This document shows positions 1 through 8,602 of a stretch of DNA of 64,000 nucleotides, one piece after another. The stretch is from Alienimonas californiensis. Its GTDB lineage: Bacteria; Planctomycetota; Planctomycetia; Planctomycetales; Planctomycetaceae. Where the stretch lies: positions 3,800,823 through 3,864,822 of the forward strand of contig NZ_CP036265.1 in assembly GCF_007743815.1 (NCBI RefSeq). Direction: 5' to 3'. The translations under genes were made by a program, and so were the position numbers. Within the stretch, counting starts at the first letter, position 1. Every line of letters begins with the position of its first letter. The notes under the pieces were generated by a model. That model saw only the letters and a list, made by a program, of their open reading frames with translations. It searched no databases and was not told the DNA's origin.

Positions 1-1
1 C

Positions 2-787
2 ATCCAGTTCACCCCGGACCTGATGCCGGCGGACATCGTGGGCACCCAGGTGATGAGCGCCGACGAGCACGGCCAGTACCGCTTCGAATTCCGGCAGGGG
101 CCGATCTTCACCCAGCTTTTGCTGGCCGACGAGATCAACCGGGCCAGTCCGAAGACGCAGTCGGCCCTGCTGGAAACGATGCAGGAGGGTAGCGTGACCA
201 CCTCCGGCACGCGGTACGTCCTGGAGCAGCCGTTCTTCGTGATGGCGACCCAGAACCCGCTGGAACAGGAGGGGACCTACCCGCTGCCGGAGGCTCAGCT
301 GGACCGGTTCCTGTTCAAGGTCAACGTGCCGCTGCCGGACCGGGCGGAGCTGAACGAAATCGTCGGCCGGACGATCCTCAAGCAGCCGATCGACCCGGCC
401 CAGATCCTCGACAGTGCCGCGATCCTGCGGCATCGGCGGACGCTGAACAACGTGGTCGTCACGGACGCCGTGCGGGACTACGCAGTGCGGCTGGTGCTCT
501 CCACGCACCCGCAGGCCGTGCTGGCCCAGGGCGAAGCCGGCGAGGCGGTCACCCGGTACGTAAAGGCCGGCGCCAGCCCGCGGGCCGCGCAAAGCCTCAT
601 CAAGGCCGCCCGGGTCCGGGCCCTGGCGGAGGGGCGCCCGCATGCGGCGTTCGAAGACGTCGCCCACTTCGCCCCGGCTGTGCTCCAGCACCGCGTGTTG
701 CTGAACTACGACGGTCAGGCCGACGACGTGAGCGTGCCGGACCTCATCGCCGATCTCACGAAAAGCCTGCCGGAGCGGGCGGCGTGA
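2..787 (+). CDS. MoxR-family AAA+ ATPase (5' end outside window)
   Basis: About 261 residues are visible; the reading frame is open to the first base, so the N-terminus including the Walker A loop lies upstream of the window. The Walker B/sensor region [19 protein letters not shown], the substrate-loop region [26 protein letters not shown] and the C-terminal lid domain are all typical of MoxR ATPases. MoxR proteins are chaperone-like ATPases that act with VWA-domain partners. The stop overlaps the start of the DUF58 gene (GTGA), so the two are probably translationally coupled in a MoxR-DUF58-VWA operon. The second MoxR at 13352 is a separate paralogue. Confidence 0.93.
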   Translation: MQFTPDLMPADIVGTQVMSADEHGQYRFEFRQGPIFTQLLLADEINRASPKTQSALLETMQEGSVTTSGTRYVLEQPFFVMATQNPLEQEGTYPLPEAQLDRFLFKVNVPLPDRAELNEIVGRTILKQPIDPAQILDSAAILRHRRTLNNVVVTDAVRDYAVRLVLSTHPQAVLAQGEAGEAVTRYVKAGASPRAAQSLIKAARVRALAEGRPHAAFEDVAHFAPAVLQHRVLLNYDGQADDVSVPDLIADLTKSLPERAA

Positions 788-1686
788 GCGGTTCGTCGCT
801 CACCACGCTGCTGCCCAACGACGTACTCGGCCGGTTGGAACGGGTGCGGTTGCAGCCGGTCCGCCGCCTGACGAACCCCTCCCGCGGCGAGCACCTCGCC
901 GGAAAGGGCGGCAGCAGCACGGAGTTCGCCGACTACCGCGACTACGCCCCCGGCGACGACGTGCGGTTCGTCGACTGGAACATTTTTAGTCGGCTCAACA
1001 AGCCGTATATGAAGCTGTACCGGCACGAGGAGGAGCTGCACGTCTGCCTGATCGTCGACGCCAGCGCCTCTATGAAATATGGGACCGGCGAGACGAAGCT
1101 GATGCGGGCCAGCCGGATCGCGGCGGCGTTCGGGATCTGTGCGTTGACCAGCGTCGAAAAAGTCTCCGCGCACGTCTGCCACGCGGCGGGCACGGAGCCG
1201 GTGCGCATGCCGCCGTCCACGGGCCGCAAGTCGCTGCCGCGGTTGCTGAAGTTCCTCGAAACGGTGCAGCCCGGCGGGGACTACCCGATTGAATCGGCGG
1301 TCGCCGACGTGCTCAAACGGCATCGCGGCCGCGGCATCGCCGTGATCGCCAGCGACTTTCTGACCTTCGGGGACGTCTCCGGCCTGTTCGGGCGGTTGCA
1401 GGCGGCGGGGCTGGAGCCGTGGGCGGTGCAGGTGCTCAGCCCGGAGGAGATCGACCCGGACCTCTCCGGCGATCTGCGGCTGGTCGACTGCGAGAACGGC
1501 GCCGGGCTGGACGTCACCCGGGCCGGCGACCTGCTGGGCTTCTACCACGACCACCGCCTCGCCCTGGAGGACGAACTGGCCGTGCAGTGTCGCCAGCGAG
1601 GCGGCCGGTTCCTGCCGGTCAGCACGACCGAGCCGCTCAAGGACCTGCTGTTCGGCACCCTCCGCCGCCGGGGGTGGCTGCGATGA
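784..1686 (+). CDS. DUF58 domain protein (VWA-like)
   Basis: A 300-residue protein starting at a GTG that overlaps the MoxR stop by four bases. The DUF58 signature region (residues about 45-85, including [17 protein letters not shown]) is followed by a VWA-type metal-binding motif DASAS at residues 92-96. DUF58 proteins are the usual partners of MoxR ATPases in Bat-type operons; the exact biochemical role is unknown. No signal peptide is seen, so it is probably cytoplasmic or peripheral. It is followed by a palindromic repeat pair and then a BatA-like membrane VWA protein. Confidence 0.92.
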   Translation: MSGSSLTTLLPNDVLGRLERVRLQPVRRLTNPSRGEHLAGKGGSSTEFADYRDYAPGDDVRFVDWNIFSRLNKPYMKLYRHEEELHVCLIVDASASMKYGTGETKLMRASRIAAAFGICALTSVEKVSAHVCHAAGTEPVRMPPSTGRKSLPRLLKFLETVQPGGDYPIESAVADVLKRHRGRGIAVIASDFLTFGDVSGLFGRLQAAGLEPWAVQVLSPEEIDPDLSGDLRLVDCENGAGLDVTRAGDLLGFYHDHRLALEDELAVQCRQRGGRFLPVSTTEPLKDLLFGTLRRRGWLR

Positions 1687-1695
1687 GCGACCAAC

Positions 1696-1792
1696 GTGAG
1701 CCCGGAGCGCAAGCTCCGGCCGGCGAGCGAAGCGAGCCGGTCGTTCCGCGACATAAAACCACGCATTGCCGGAGCTTGCGCTCCGGGCTCAC
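1696..1792. repeat. Family A inverted REP pair (REPIN-like), copy 1
   Basis: Two 24-base arms (1696-1719 and 1769-1792) are perfect reverse complements of each other, beginning GTGAGCCCGGAGC. Each arm is itself a hairpin: a GGAGC/GCTCC core stem closed by a GCAA tetraloop. The 49-base spacer contains a smaller inverted motif (CCGGCGAG...AGCGAGCCGG). The element separates the DUF58 and BatA-like genes, which would otherwise be nearly adjacent. Related arms occur at 6828-6926, 11279-11868 and 43304-43399. It may affect transcript folding or stability within the operon. Confidence 0.85.
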
Positions 1793-1807
1793 CGGGGGGG
1801 CCGCCAG

Positions 1808-3736
1808 ATGAACGCCCTCTCCTCGATCGGGTTTGCGAACCTCGCCGCCGGGGCGCTGGCGGCGTTGGCGGCGCCGATCATCCTGTTCTACTTCCTCAAA
1901 CTGCGGCGGCCGCGGGCGGAGGTGCCCAGTCTGGCCCTGTGGCGGCGGGTGGTGAACGACAAACGGGTGAACAGCCCGTTCCAGAAGTTCCGCCGCAACC
2001 TGCTCCTTCTGCTCCAACTCCTGTTATTGGCGGCGCTGACGTTCGCGGCGATGCAGCCGTTTTTGAACGCCGGGGCGGGGCGGGCGGAGTACCGCGTGCT
2101 GCTGATCGACGCCTCCGCCAGCATGGCCGCGACCGACGCCGCCGGCCGTTCGCGGCTCGATCTGGCGAAGGAAAAGGCCGAGGACCTGATCGCCGGCCTG
2201 CAGCCCGGGCAGCAACTCGCCCTGATCGCGTTCGACCGCAACGCCCGCACGCTGCAGGAGTTCACCGACAACCCGAACCTGCTCGCCCCCGCCCTCGCCG
2301 GGCTCACGACCAAGGACGTGCAGAGCGACCTCGGCGACGCCCTGCGGCTGGCCGGGGCGCTGGCCCGCACGGCGCCGGTCGCGGAGGCGATCCTGCTGAC
2401 GGACGGCAACCTCCCGCCGGCCGACGACGTGGATCTCGCCTTCCCGGTGAACTACCAGCGCCTGCCGGCGGCGGGGCCGAACGTGGGCGTGGTGGCGTTG
2501 AACGCCCGCCGCAGCGGAGTCGGCGCCGCGGAGGACGCCGGGTGGGACCTGTTCGTGAAGCTCGCCGCCAGCGCCCCGACCGGGGCGCGGGTGGAACTCT
2601 ACGGCGAGGACGGCCCGGACGGCGGCAAACCGCTGGCGGCGGAGTCCATCGGGTTCGACCGGGCCGACGATTCGCCCCGGCTGGTGTTCGAAGTGCCCGC
2701 GGACGGCCCGCGGGCGGTGACGGTGCGGGTCGTCGCCGAGGGCTCCGACAGCCTGCCGGCCGACGACACGGCCGGCCTGATCCTCCCCCCGCCGCGGCCG
2801 CTGACGGCGTTCTGCCCGGATTCGCAGGGTCTGTTCCGCCGGGCGCTGGCCCTCGAACCGGGGGCGGTCTCCCTGTATCCCCGCCCGAACGATCAGGGCC
2901 CGCCGAGCTTCGACCTGGCGATCGTCGATCAGCCAGACACCTCCGAAAACCCCGCCCCGGAGGCGACCGTGCGGACGTTCGTCGGCGTGATCCCCAAGGA
3001 TCTGGAAGGGCTGATCGAGACGAAGGTGGGGTATGCGGAGGTGGTCGACTGGCGGCAGACGGCGCCGGTGTTGGAGCACGTCCAGCTTCGCGAGGTGCAG
3101 ATCACCGAGGAGCCCTTCTATCTGGAGCAACCCGGCGGGGAGCCAGCCGACGCCGGGGACCTGGAGCAGCTCGGCTACGAGGTGCTGATCGACGCCCGCA
3201 CGGGACCGCTGATGCTCCGGCGGCGGGAGGGCGCCCGGGTGGACTATCACCTGCTGTTCGACCCGGCCACCAGTACGCTGCCCTACCGGGTGGCGTTCCC
3301 GATCCTCGTGCAGAACATGATCCGCGAGGCGACCCGGGCGGCGGCGCTGTCCGAGGTGCGCGCCGAGCAGACCGGCACGTTGCCGGAGGTGGACCTGGGC
3401 GACCCGAACCGCGAGGGGACCGTCGTCGGGCCGGACGGAACCCGCACGCTGCGGGCCGACGCGGGCGGGATGCTGACCGCGGTTCCGGCGGAGACGGCCG
3501 GGCTCTACACGATCAGCGCCGGGGGGGAGGAGGTCGCCTCGTTCACGGCCGGCGTGCTCTCGCCGCTGGAAACGTCGCTGGTCGGCGTGGAGAAACTGGA
3601 ACTCAACGAGGTCGAGGTCGCCGTCTCCGGCGAGGAGGTCTCCGCCGATCGCCCGCTGTGGCGCTGGCTGGCGGCCGGGGCGTTCGCCCTGCTGCTGACC
3701 GAGTGGTGGGTCTTTCACCGCCGTCCCGTGACCTGA
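1808..3736 (+). CDS. BatA-like membrane protein with VWA domain
   Basis: Start taken at ATG 1808 (642 residues); the frame is open further upstream only through the palindromic repeat. The N-terminus is the BatA/aerotolerance-regulator type: one membrane helix at about 8-30, a basic loop, a second helix at about 63-83. A VWA domain follows with the MIDAS motif DASAS at 101-105. A middle region resembles the GATase1-like part of this family, and a C-terminal helix (about 618-638) ends in a basic tail. It is probably a membrane-anchored, periplasm-facing partner of the MoxR ATPase and DUF58 protein encoded just upstream. The GGGGGGG run before the ATG may act as ribosome binding site. Confidence 0.88.
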   Translation: MNALSSIGFANLAAGALAALAAPIILFYFLKLRRPRAEVPSLALWRRVVNDKRVNSPFQKFRRNLLLLLQLLLLAALTFAAMQPFLNAGAGRAEYRVLLIDASASMAATDAAGRSRLDLAKEKAEDLIAGLQPGQQLALIAFDRNARTLQEFTDNPNLLAPALAGLTTKDVQSDLGDALRLAGALARTAPVAEAILLTDGNLPPADDVDLAFPVNYQRLPAAGPNVGVVALNARRSGVGAAEDAGWDLFVKLAASAPTGARVELYGEDGPDGGKPLAAESIGFDRADDSPRLVFEVPADGPRAVTVRVVAEGSDSLPADDTAGLILPPPRPLTAFCPDSQGLFRRALALEPGAVSLYPRPNDQGPPSFDLAIVDQPDTSENPAPEATVRTFVGVIPKDLEGLIETKVGYAEVVDWRQTAPVLEHVQLREVQITEEPFYLEQPGGEPADAGDLEQLGYEVLIDARTGPLMLRRREGARVDYHLLFDPATSTLPYRVAFPILVQNMIREATRAAALSEVRAEQTGTLPEVDLGDPNREGTVVGPDGTRTLRADAGGMLTAVPAETAGLYTISAGGEEVASFTAGVLSPLETSLVGVEKLELNEVEVAVSGEEVSADRPLWRWLAAGAFALLLTEWWVFHRRPVT

Positions 3737-3818
3737 CCCGGCTCAATCCGTCCCCGCTCGCCGCCCGCTCCGCCGCCCCGCTATCGTCCCTCTCCCCGCC
3801 CGCCCCGCCGGTTCGCCG

Positions 3819-5774
3819 ATGACCCTCCGCCGTCCGCTCGCCGCGTTACTGCTGGCCGCCCTGGCGTGCGGCCTGTTCCCGGCGGGGGCCGCGGCCCAGG
3901 TGACGGTCCGGCAGGTGGACTGGGGCTTCGGCGGGAAGGCGACGCCGGGGCAGTTCACGCCGGTCTCGATCCTGCTGGACAACCCGACGAACGACACGTT
4001 CGACGGCGTGGTGAACCTCTACCGGGCCAACTTCGTCGGCGAGCGCCGCGGGGCGGTGCTGACCGAGCCGGTGTTCCTGTCCGCGTTCGCCTCCCGACGG
4101 GTGCAGTTCTACGTGATCCCGCTGGACGGCGGGGAATCGTGGCGGCTGGAGGCGATTCCCGACGGCCTCGCCGCGGGGGACGACGGCGTGCTGACGGCTA
4201 CCCTGCCGCGGCCGGGGCTGACGGATTCCGGCGACGCCGGGGTGGTGTTCCTCACCGGCCCCGACGACTTCACCGCGCGGGTGCCCGGCCTGCCGCGGAT
4301 GGACGAAACGCTGTTCCCCCCGCGGCCCGAGGCGACCGAGGGCCTGCGGGGCGTGGTCCTCGATCACGCCCCGAACTGGGCGGACGCTCAGCAGAACAGC
4401 TTCATGGCCTGGCTGAACGCCGGCGGGGCGGTGCATCTGCTGACCGCCCCGGACGGCTCGCCGGTGCGGTTCCGCGGGGCGATGACGCCGCTGAACGATC
4501 CGACCTCCCGCTTCGCGGTCGGTCGCGGCGCCGTGCTGCGGCACGCCCAGAAGGCAGGCGCCGTCGCCAAGCCGTTCGTCGATCGCACGCTGCTGCCGGA
4601 CCCCTCCTTCGCCCGGATGACCGCGGAGGACCTGACCTTCGAGCAGCGCCGCGAACAGCAGACCGGCGCCTACCCCGTCTCTTATCAACCGACCCGGCTG
4701 GAAGAGGAGATTCTGCCCACGCTGCGGCGGATGGTGCGGCCGGAGCACAACTGGGGGCTGATTCACATCCTCTGTCTGGCCTACGTGGCGGCGTTGTTTC
4801 CGGGGGTGTTCCTCGTGGGCCGGGAGCGCCGCGGCTACCCGGCGACGCTGGGCCTGCTGATCGCGGTGACGCTGACCTTCGGCATCGCCCTGCGGACGGT
4901 CGGGCGGCGAGGGTACGGGGAGAGCCTGTCGGTGCGGACCACGGCGCTGGTGCGGGCGTTGCCGCCGGGGCCGGGGAGCGAGAAAGGCGCCACGGAGGTC
5001 ACCCAGTGGGCGGACGCCTTCGTGACGGACGGCGGCGACTACACCTTCGCGGTCGCCGGGCCGGCGTCGCTGTACAGCACCGGGCAGGCCTCGGAGCCGG
5101 TGAAGGGGACGATCCGCAACGGCGTGGACGGTTCGCTGACGGCGGACGTGCCGCCGTTCTCCTCCCGGGCTTTCGTGGCGAAGGTCCGGCGGGAGGAACC
5201 GGCCCCGGCCGTGGAACTGCTCGCCGGCTCCAGCGGCGCCACGACCGACGGCACGGGCGTCCGCTTGACCGGTCTGCGCTTGAAGGTGCCACCGGAACTG
5301 GTCGGCCGGGCCAAGCTGTTCGCCGTCCACCACCGGCACGTGTATCCGCTGAACGTCTCCGGCGGGACCGCCGCCATCAATCCCAACGCCGATCCGATCC
5401 CGCTGGGCAACCTGCTGGCGGGGTACGGGTTCGGGCTGGTCGGCAACGTCACCGTCCAGGCGGCGCCGTACGGCGAGGGGAACCAATACAACTACGGGAT
5501 GGACCCCTACCAGCAATACGGCTGGGAGGACGCCGAACTGACCGACCGCGGCCTGGACCTCGCCGCACGCCAACTGATCGGCCGGGACCTGGGGTTCGAG
5601 AATCCGCGGCAACTGTATCGCCTGTCCGCCCCCGCCGACCGCGTGCGGATCTACGCGGTCACGCCGTTGCGAGACGAGCACCGCATCCTCGGCGCCGCCG
5701 GCCGGGAGCGGCCGACCGAACCGCTGCCGAACCAAAACGGCACCACGATTCTCTCCTACGAGTTCCCCCTGTGA
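3819..5774 (+). CDS. Exported/membrane protein of the MoxR-Bat-ABC operon
   Basis: A 651-residue protein with a clear signal peptide (residues 1-26, ending AGAAAQ), a long extracytoplasmic part, two membrane helices at about 315-335 and 340-358, and a C-terminal part of about 290 residues. The stretch around residues 170-220 (LNAGGAVHLLTAPDG) resembles the GATase1-like fold often found in Bat-operon proteins. No enzymatic motif was recognised. It lies 82 bases after the BatA-like gene and overlaps the ABC ATPase start by four bases (GTGA), so it is probably translated together with the transporter and could be its extracytoplasmic component. Function is inferred from context only. Confidence 0.85.
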   Translation: MTLRRPLAALLLAALACGLFPAGAAAQVTVRQVDWGFGGKATPGQFTPVSILLDNPTNDTFDGVVNLYRANFVGERRGAVLTEPVFLSAFASRRVQFYVIPLDGGESWRLEAIPDGLAAGDDGVLTATLPRPGLTDSGDAGVVFLTGPDDFTARVPGLPRMDETLFPPRPEATEGLRGVVLDHAPNWADAQQNSFMAWLNAGGAVHLLTAPDGSPVRFRGAMTPLNDPTSRFAVGRGAVLRHAQKAGAVAKPFVDRTLLPDPSFARMTAEDLTFEQRREQQTGAYPVSYQPTRLEEEILPTLRRMVRPEHNWGLIHILCLAYVAALFPGVFLVGRERRGYPATLGLLIAVTLTFGIALRTVGRRGYGESLSVRTTALVRALPPGPGSEKGATEVTQWADAFVTDGGDYTFAVAGPASLYSTGQASEPVKGTIRNGVDGSLTADVPPFSSRAFVAKVRREEPAPAVELLAGSSGATTDGTGVRLTGLRLKVPPELVGRAKLFAVHHRHVYPLNVSGGTAAINPNADPIPLGNLLAGYGFGLVGNVTVQAAPYGEGNQYNYGMDPYQQYGWEDAELTDRGLDLAARQLIGRDLGFENPRQLYRLSAPADRVRIYAVTPLRDEHRILGAAGRERPTEPLPNQNGTTILSYEFPL

Positions 5775-6820
5775 GCGTCGCCGAGCCGTCCGCCGAGGCC
5801 CCCGCCCGGGCCCCCTCGAACGCCCCCGCCGCCCCGCCGGCCCCGATCGCCGCGGAGACGCCGGCGATCGAGGTCATCCGGCTGTCGCACACCTACAAGA
5901 AGCACCGGGCGCTCCAGCGGATGGAGTTCAACGTCGACCCCGGCACGATCCACGGGTTCGTCGGCCCCAACGGCGCCGGCAAGACGACCACCCTCAAGAT
6001 CATCTGCACCCTGATGAAGCCCCAGCAGGGCGCCGTGCGGGTGTTCGGCCGGGACGTCGTCCGGCAGGTCCACGCGGTGCGGAGCAGCATCGGCTTCATG
6101 CCGGACCACTTCAGCATGTACCGGCAGATGTCGGTGCACGAATACCTGGACTTCTTCGGCGCCGCCTACGGACTACCCACCAAGCAGCGGGACGGGGTCA
6201 TCAAGAACGTCCTCGAATTGACCGACATGGACGGCCGGCAGGACGACCTCATCAAGGGCCTGTCGCGGGGCATGACGCAGCGCGTCGGCCTGGCCCGCGT
6301 GTTGATCAACGACCCGTCCCTGCTGCTATTGGACGAACCGGCCTCGGGGCTCGACCCGCGGGCCCGGATTGAACTGATGGACATCCTACGGGCGCTGCGG
6401 GGGATGGGCAAAACGATCTTTATCTCCTCGCACATCCTCAGCGAGCTGGCGGAGTTGTGCGACGCGGTCACGATCGTCGACCGCGGCACGACCAAGTTCA
6501 GCGGCTCGATCGACGAGCTGTTGTCGGCGGCTTCCGGTCTGGTGACCTACCGGGTGCTGCTCGACCCGCCCCGCGACGGCGCCCCGGAGCCGGAGGACCT
6601 CGCCAGCGACCTGATGGCGATCCCCGGAGTGACGGAGGTGCGGAAATGCGACGAACGCCCCGGCTGGCTGGTGACCTTCGACCGCGACGTGATCCCGGTC
6701 AACGACATCCTCGGCGGCGTAATCGCCCTCGGCCTACCGGTGGTGGGTTTCGCCGAGGAGAAGAAACACCTGAACCGGGCCTTCATGGAACTGACCGCCG
6801 GCGGGGTCCGCGAGGCGTAA
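5771..6820 (+). CDS. ABC transporter ATP-binding protein
   Basis: Start is the GTG at 5771 overlapping the previous stop (349 residues). An Ala/Pro-rich N-terminal tail of about 32 residues precedes a full ABC ATPase domain: Walker A GPNGAGKT at 65-72, signature LSRGM at 164-168, Walker B LLLLDEP at 184-190 and the switch histidine in SSHILSE. The usual Q-loop glutamine is replaced by Asp112 (GFMPDHF), a variant I recall from ABC-2 type exporters of the YtrB/GldA kind. A C-terminal extension of about 100 residues is of the type found in such exporters. It pairs with the permease at 6940. Confidence 0.93.
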   Translation: MSVAEPSAEAPARAPSNAPAAPPAPIAAETPAIEVIRLSHTYKKHRALQRMEFNVDPGTIHGFVGPNGAGKTTTLKIICTLMKPQQGAVRVFGRDVVRQVHAVRSSIGFMPDHFSMYRQMSVHEYLDFFGAAYGLPTKQRDGVIKNVLELTDMDGRQDDLIKGLSRGMTQRVGLARVLINDPSLLLLDEPASGLDPRARIELMDILRALRGMGKTIFISSHILSELAELCDAVTIVDRGTTKFSGSIDELLSAASGLVTYRVLLDPPRDGAPEPEDLASDLMAIPGVTEVRKCDERPGWLVTFDRDVIPVNDILGGVIALGLPVVGFAEEKKHLNRAFMELTAGGVREA

Positions 6821-6827
6821 ACGTGGT

Positions 6828-6926
6828 GTGAGCCCGAAGCGCAAGCGAGGGGTTCGACATCCAATCGCCTGATCACTGCCGCCCTGTTTTCGACCGCCCA
6901 AACCCTCGCTTGCGCTTCGGGCTCAC
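6828..6926. repeat. Family A inverted REP pair (REPIN-like), copy 2
   Basis: The left arm (6828-6854, GTGAGCCCGAAGCGCAAGCG...) and right arm (6901-6926) are reverse complements except for one extra G in the left arm. They enclose a spacer of 46 bases. The pair fills almost the whole gap between the ABC ATPase stop and the permease start, so it is an insertion inside an operon. The arm sequence matches the arms flanking the RAYT gene at 11279 and 11868 more closely than copy 1 does. Confidence 0.87.
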
Positions 6927-6939
6927 TGACTGAACCAAC

Positions 6940-8514
6940 ATGCTTTCAGGATCGCTCGCCCTCTTTGACCGCGCCCTCAAAACCGAGGCCAGCGGGCTGC
7001 GCGGGCATCTGCTGCGATTAGGGTTCGCGGGGTTCATCGAGATCGCCCTGCTGATCGCCGCGGCGACCAGCCTCACCCTCGGGGCGCCGGGGTTGGCGTT
7101 CTTTGAGAACATCTGCTGGCTGAACGTCGTGTTCATCAGTCTGGCCGCGGTCAGCCTGTTCGCCACGGCCGTCACCGAGGAGAAGGAGGAGGGCACGCTG
7201 GGCCTCCTGCGGATGGCGAACGTCGGCCGGGCCGCCTTGATGCTGGGCAAGAGCACCAGCCGACTGGTCGCGGCGCTGCTGCTGCTCGGCGTGCAGATTC
7301 CGTTCGTGCTGCTGGCGATCACGCTGGGGGGCGTCTTGCTGGGGCAGATCACGGCGGCGTTCGTCTGTCTGGCGGCGTACCTCGTGCTCGTGGCGAACCT
7401 CGGGCTGCTCTGGAGCGTGCTCTGCCGGCGGAGCGCGACGGCGGCGTTCTGGACGGGGTTTTCGCTGCTGATCTATTTCGCCCTGCCGCCGGTCGTGGGG
7501 TTCTTCGGTCAGGTGCTGGTGCAGATCGCGGGGCCGGTGAAGTGGGCGGTGGCGATCAAGGAGCAGGGCGCCGACCGGGCCGCGGAGTTCGGCGTGCCCC
7601 ACCGGCTGGGGGAGATCTTCACCACCGGCTTCAGCGCCGGGGTGTGGAGCCCGCAGGTCGGCTTCTGTCTGGCGGCGGGGGCCGTCTGTTTCGCGGCGGC
7701 GTGGGCCAGTTTTGAACGCTTCGCCGACGCCGACCGCGCCGCCGCCCCGGACCGCGGGCTGGCGGGGCGGGCCTCCTCCAAGCCCGGCGCCCGGTTCCGC
7801 CCCGGCCGGCGGCCGGTGGCGTGGAAGGAATACCGCTTTCTCGTGGGCGGCGGCCGAGGGCTGGCCCTGCGGTTCTTCGGGCTGCTGGCGGCGTTGGGGA
7901 TCGCCGTCGGCATCGGCGTGTACAACCGGGCGGACCTTGGCTCCACGCGGGTGTGGGGCGAGTTGTTCGGTACCTGGGCCGGCGTCTGCGTGGGGGCGGC
8001 GATGGCCGATTCGCTGTTCCTCGCCACCCGGATCCTCAATGAGGAACTGAAGTGGAACACCCTCGGCAATCTCCTGTTGTTGCCGAAGAGCGCCGCCTCG
8101 CTGCTGCTCGGCAAGTTGCAGGGGGCGGCGGTAGCGTTGATCCCGGCGCTGCTGACCGGGGCGGCGGCGTTCGCCGCGTTCACGGCGCTGGGCGATCCCC
8201 GCTGGGTGCAGGACGTGGTGGCGGGGGTGGTCTCCCCCGTCACCTGGGCCTTCGTGGCGGGGTGGTGCCTGTACCTGACAATCGTGGCCTACCTCAGCAC
8301 CGTGGTGCGGTACGGGGCGACGGTGCTGGGGGTGATCGTCTACGGGGTGGGAGCCTACGCCCTGTCGCCGGTGTTTCTTGTGGCGGCGACGATGGGGGCG
8401 GCGGCGGATTCCGGGCAGGTCGCCGCCGTGCCGATCGCCGGCGTGCTGGCGGCGCTGACCGTCGGCGGGGCCATCCTGTGCGTGAAACGGTTCGAGAGCC
8501 TCGGCGAACGCTGA
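6940..8514 (+). CDS. ABC-2 type transporter permease
   Basis: A 524-residue, strongly hydrophobic protein with about 11-12 predicted membrane segments in two blocks (about 25-260 and 310-515), separated by a hydrophilic, basic linker (about 262-300). The first block has the ABC-2 arrangement, including FISLAAVSLFATAVTEEKEEGTLGLL, a typical coupling-region motif. It is the membrane partner of the ATPase at 5771, from which it is separated only by the family A repeat. Substrate unknown. Linkage to MoxR/Bat genes suggests a role at the cell envelope. Confidence 0.88.
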   Translation: MLSGSLALFDRALKTEASGLRGHLLRLGFAGFIEIALLIAAATSLTLGAPGLAFFENICWLNVVFISLAAVSLFATAVTEEKEEGTLGLLRMANVGRAALMLGKSTSRLVAALLLLGVQIPFVLLAITLGGVLLGQITAAFVCLAAYLVLVANLGLLWSVLCRRSATAAFWTGFSLLIYFALPPVVGFFGQVLVQIAGPVKWAVAIKEQGADRAAEFGVPHRLGEIFTTGFSAGVWSPQVGFCLAAGAVCFAAAWASFERFADADRAAAPDRGLAGRASSKPGARFRPGRRPVAWKEYRFLVGGGRGLALRFFGLLAALGIAVGIGVYNRADLGSTRVWGELFGTWAGVCVGAAMADSLFLATRILNEELKWNTLGNLLLLPKSAASLLLGKLQGAAVALIPALLTGAAAFAAFTALGDPRWVQDVVAGVVSPVTWAFVAGWCLYLTIVAYLSTVVRYGATVLGVIVYGVGAYALSPVFLVAATMGAAADSGQVAAVPIAGVLAALTVGGAILCVKRFESLGER

Positions 8515-8602
8515 GCCGGTCCCTCAACGCCCGTCCCGTTGACCCGCCGGGCGGTTCCGAACTAAGAGCGAACGGTTCCCCGCCGCCGTTCGCGAACGCT
8601 CC

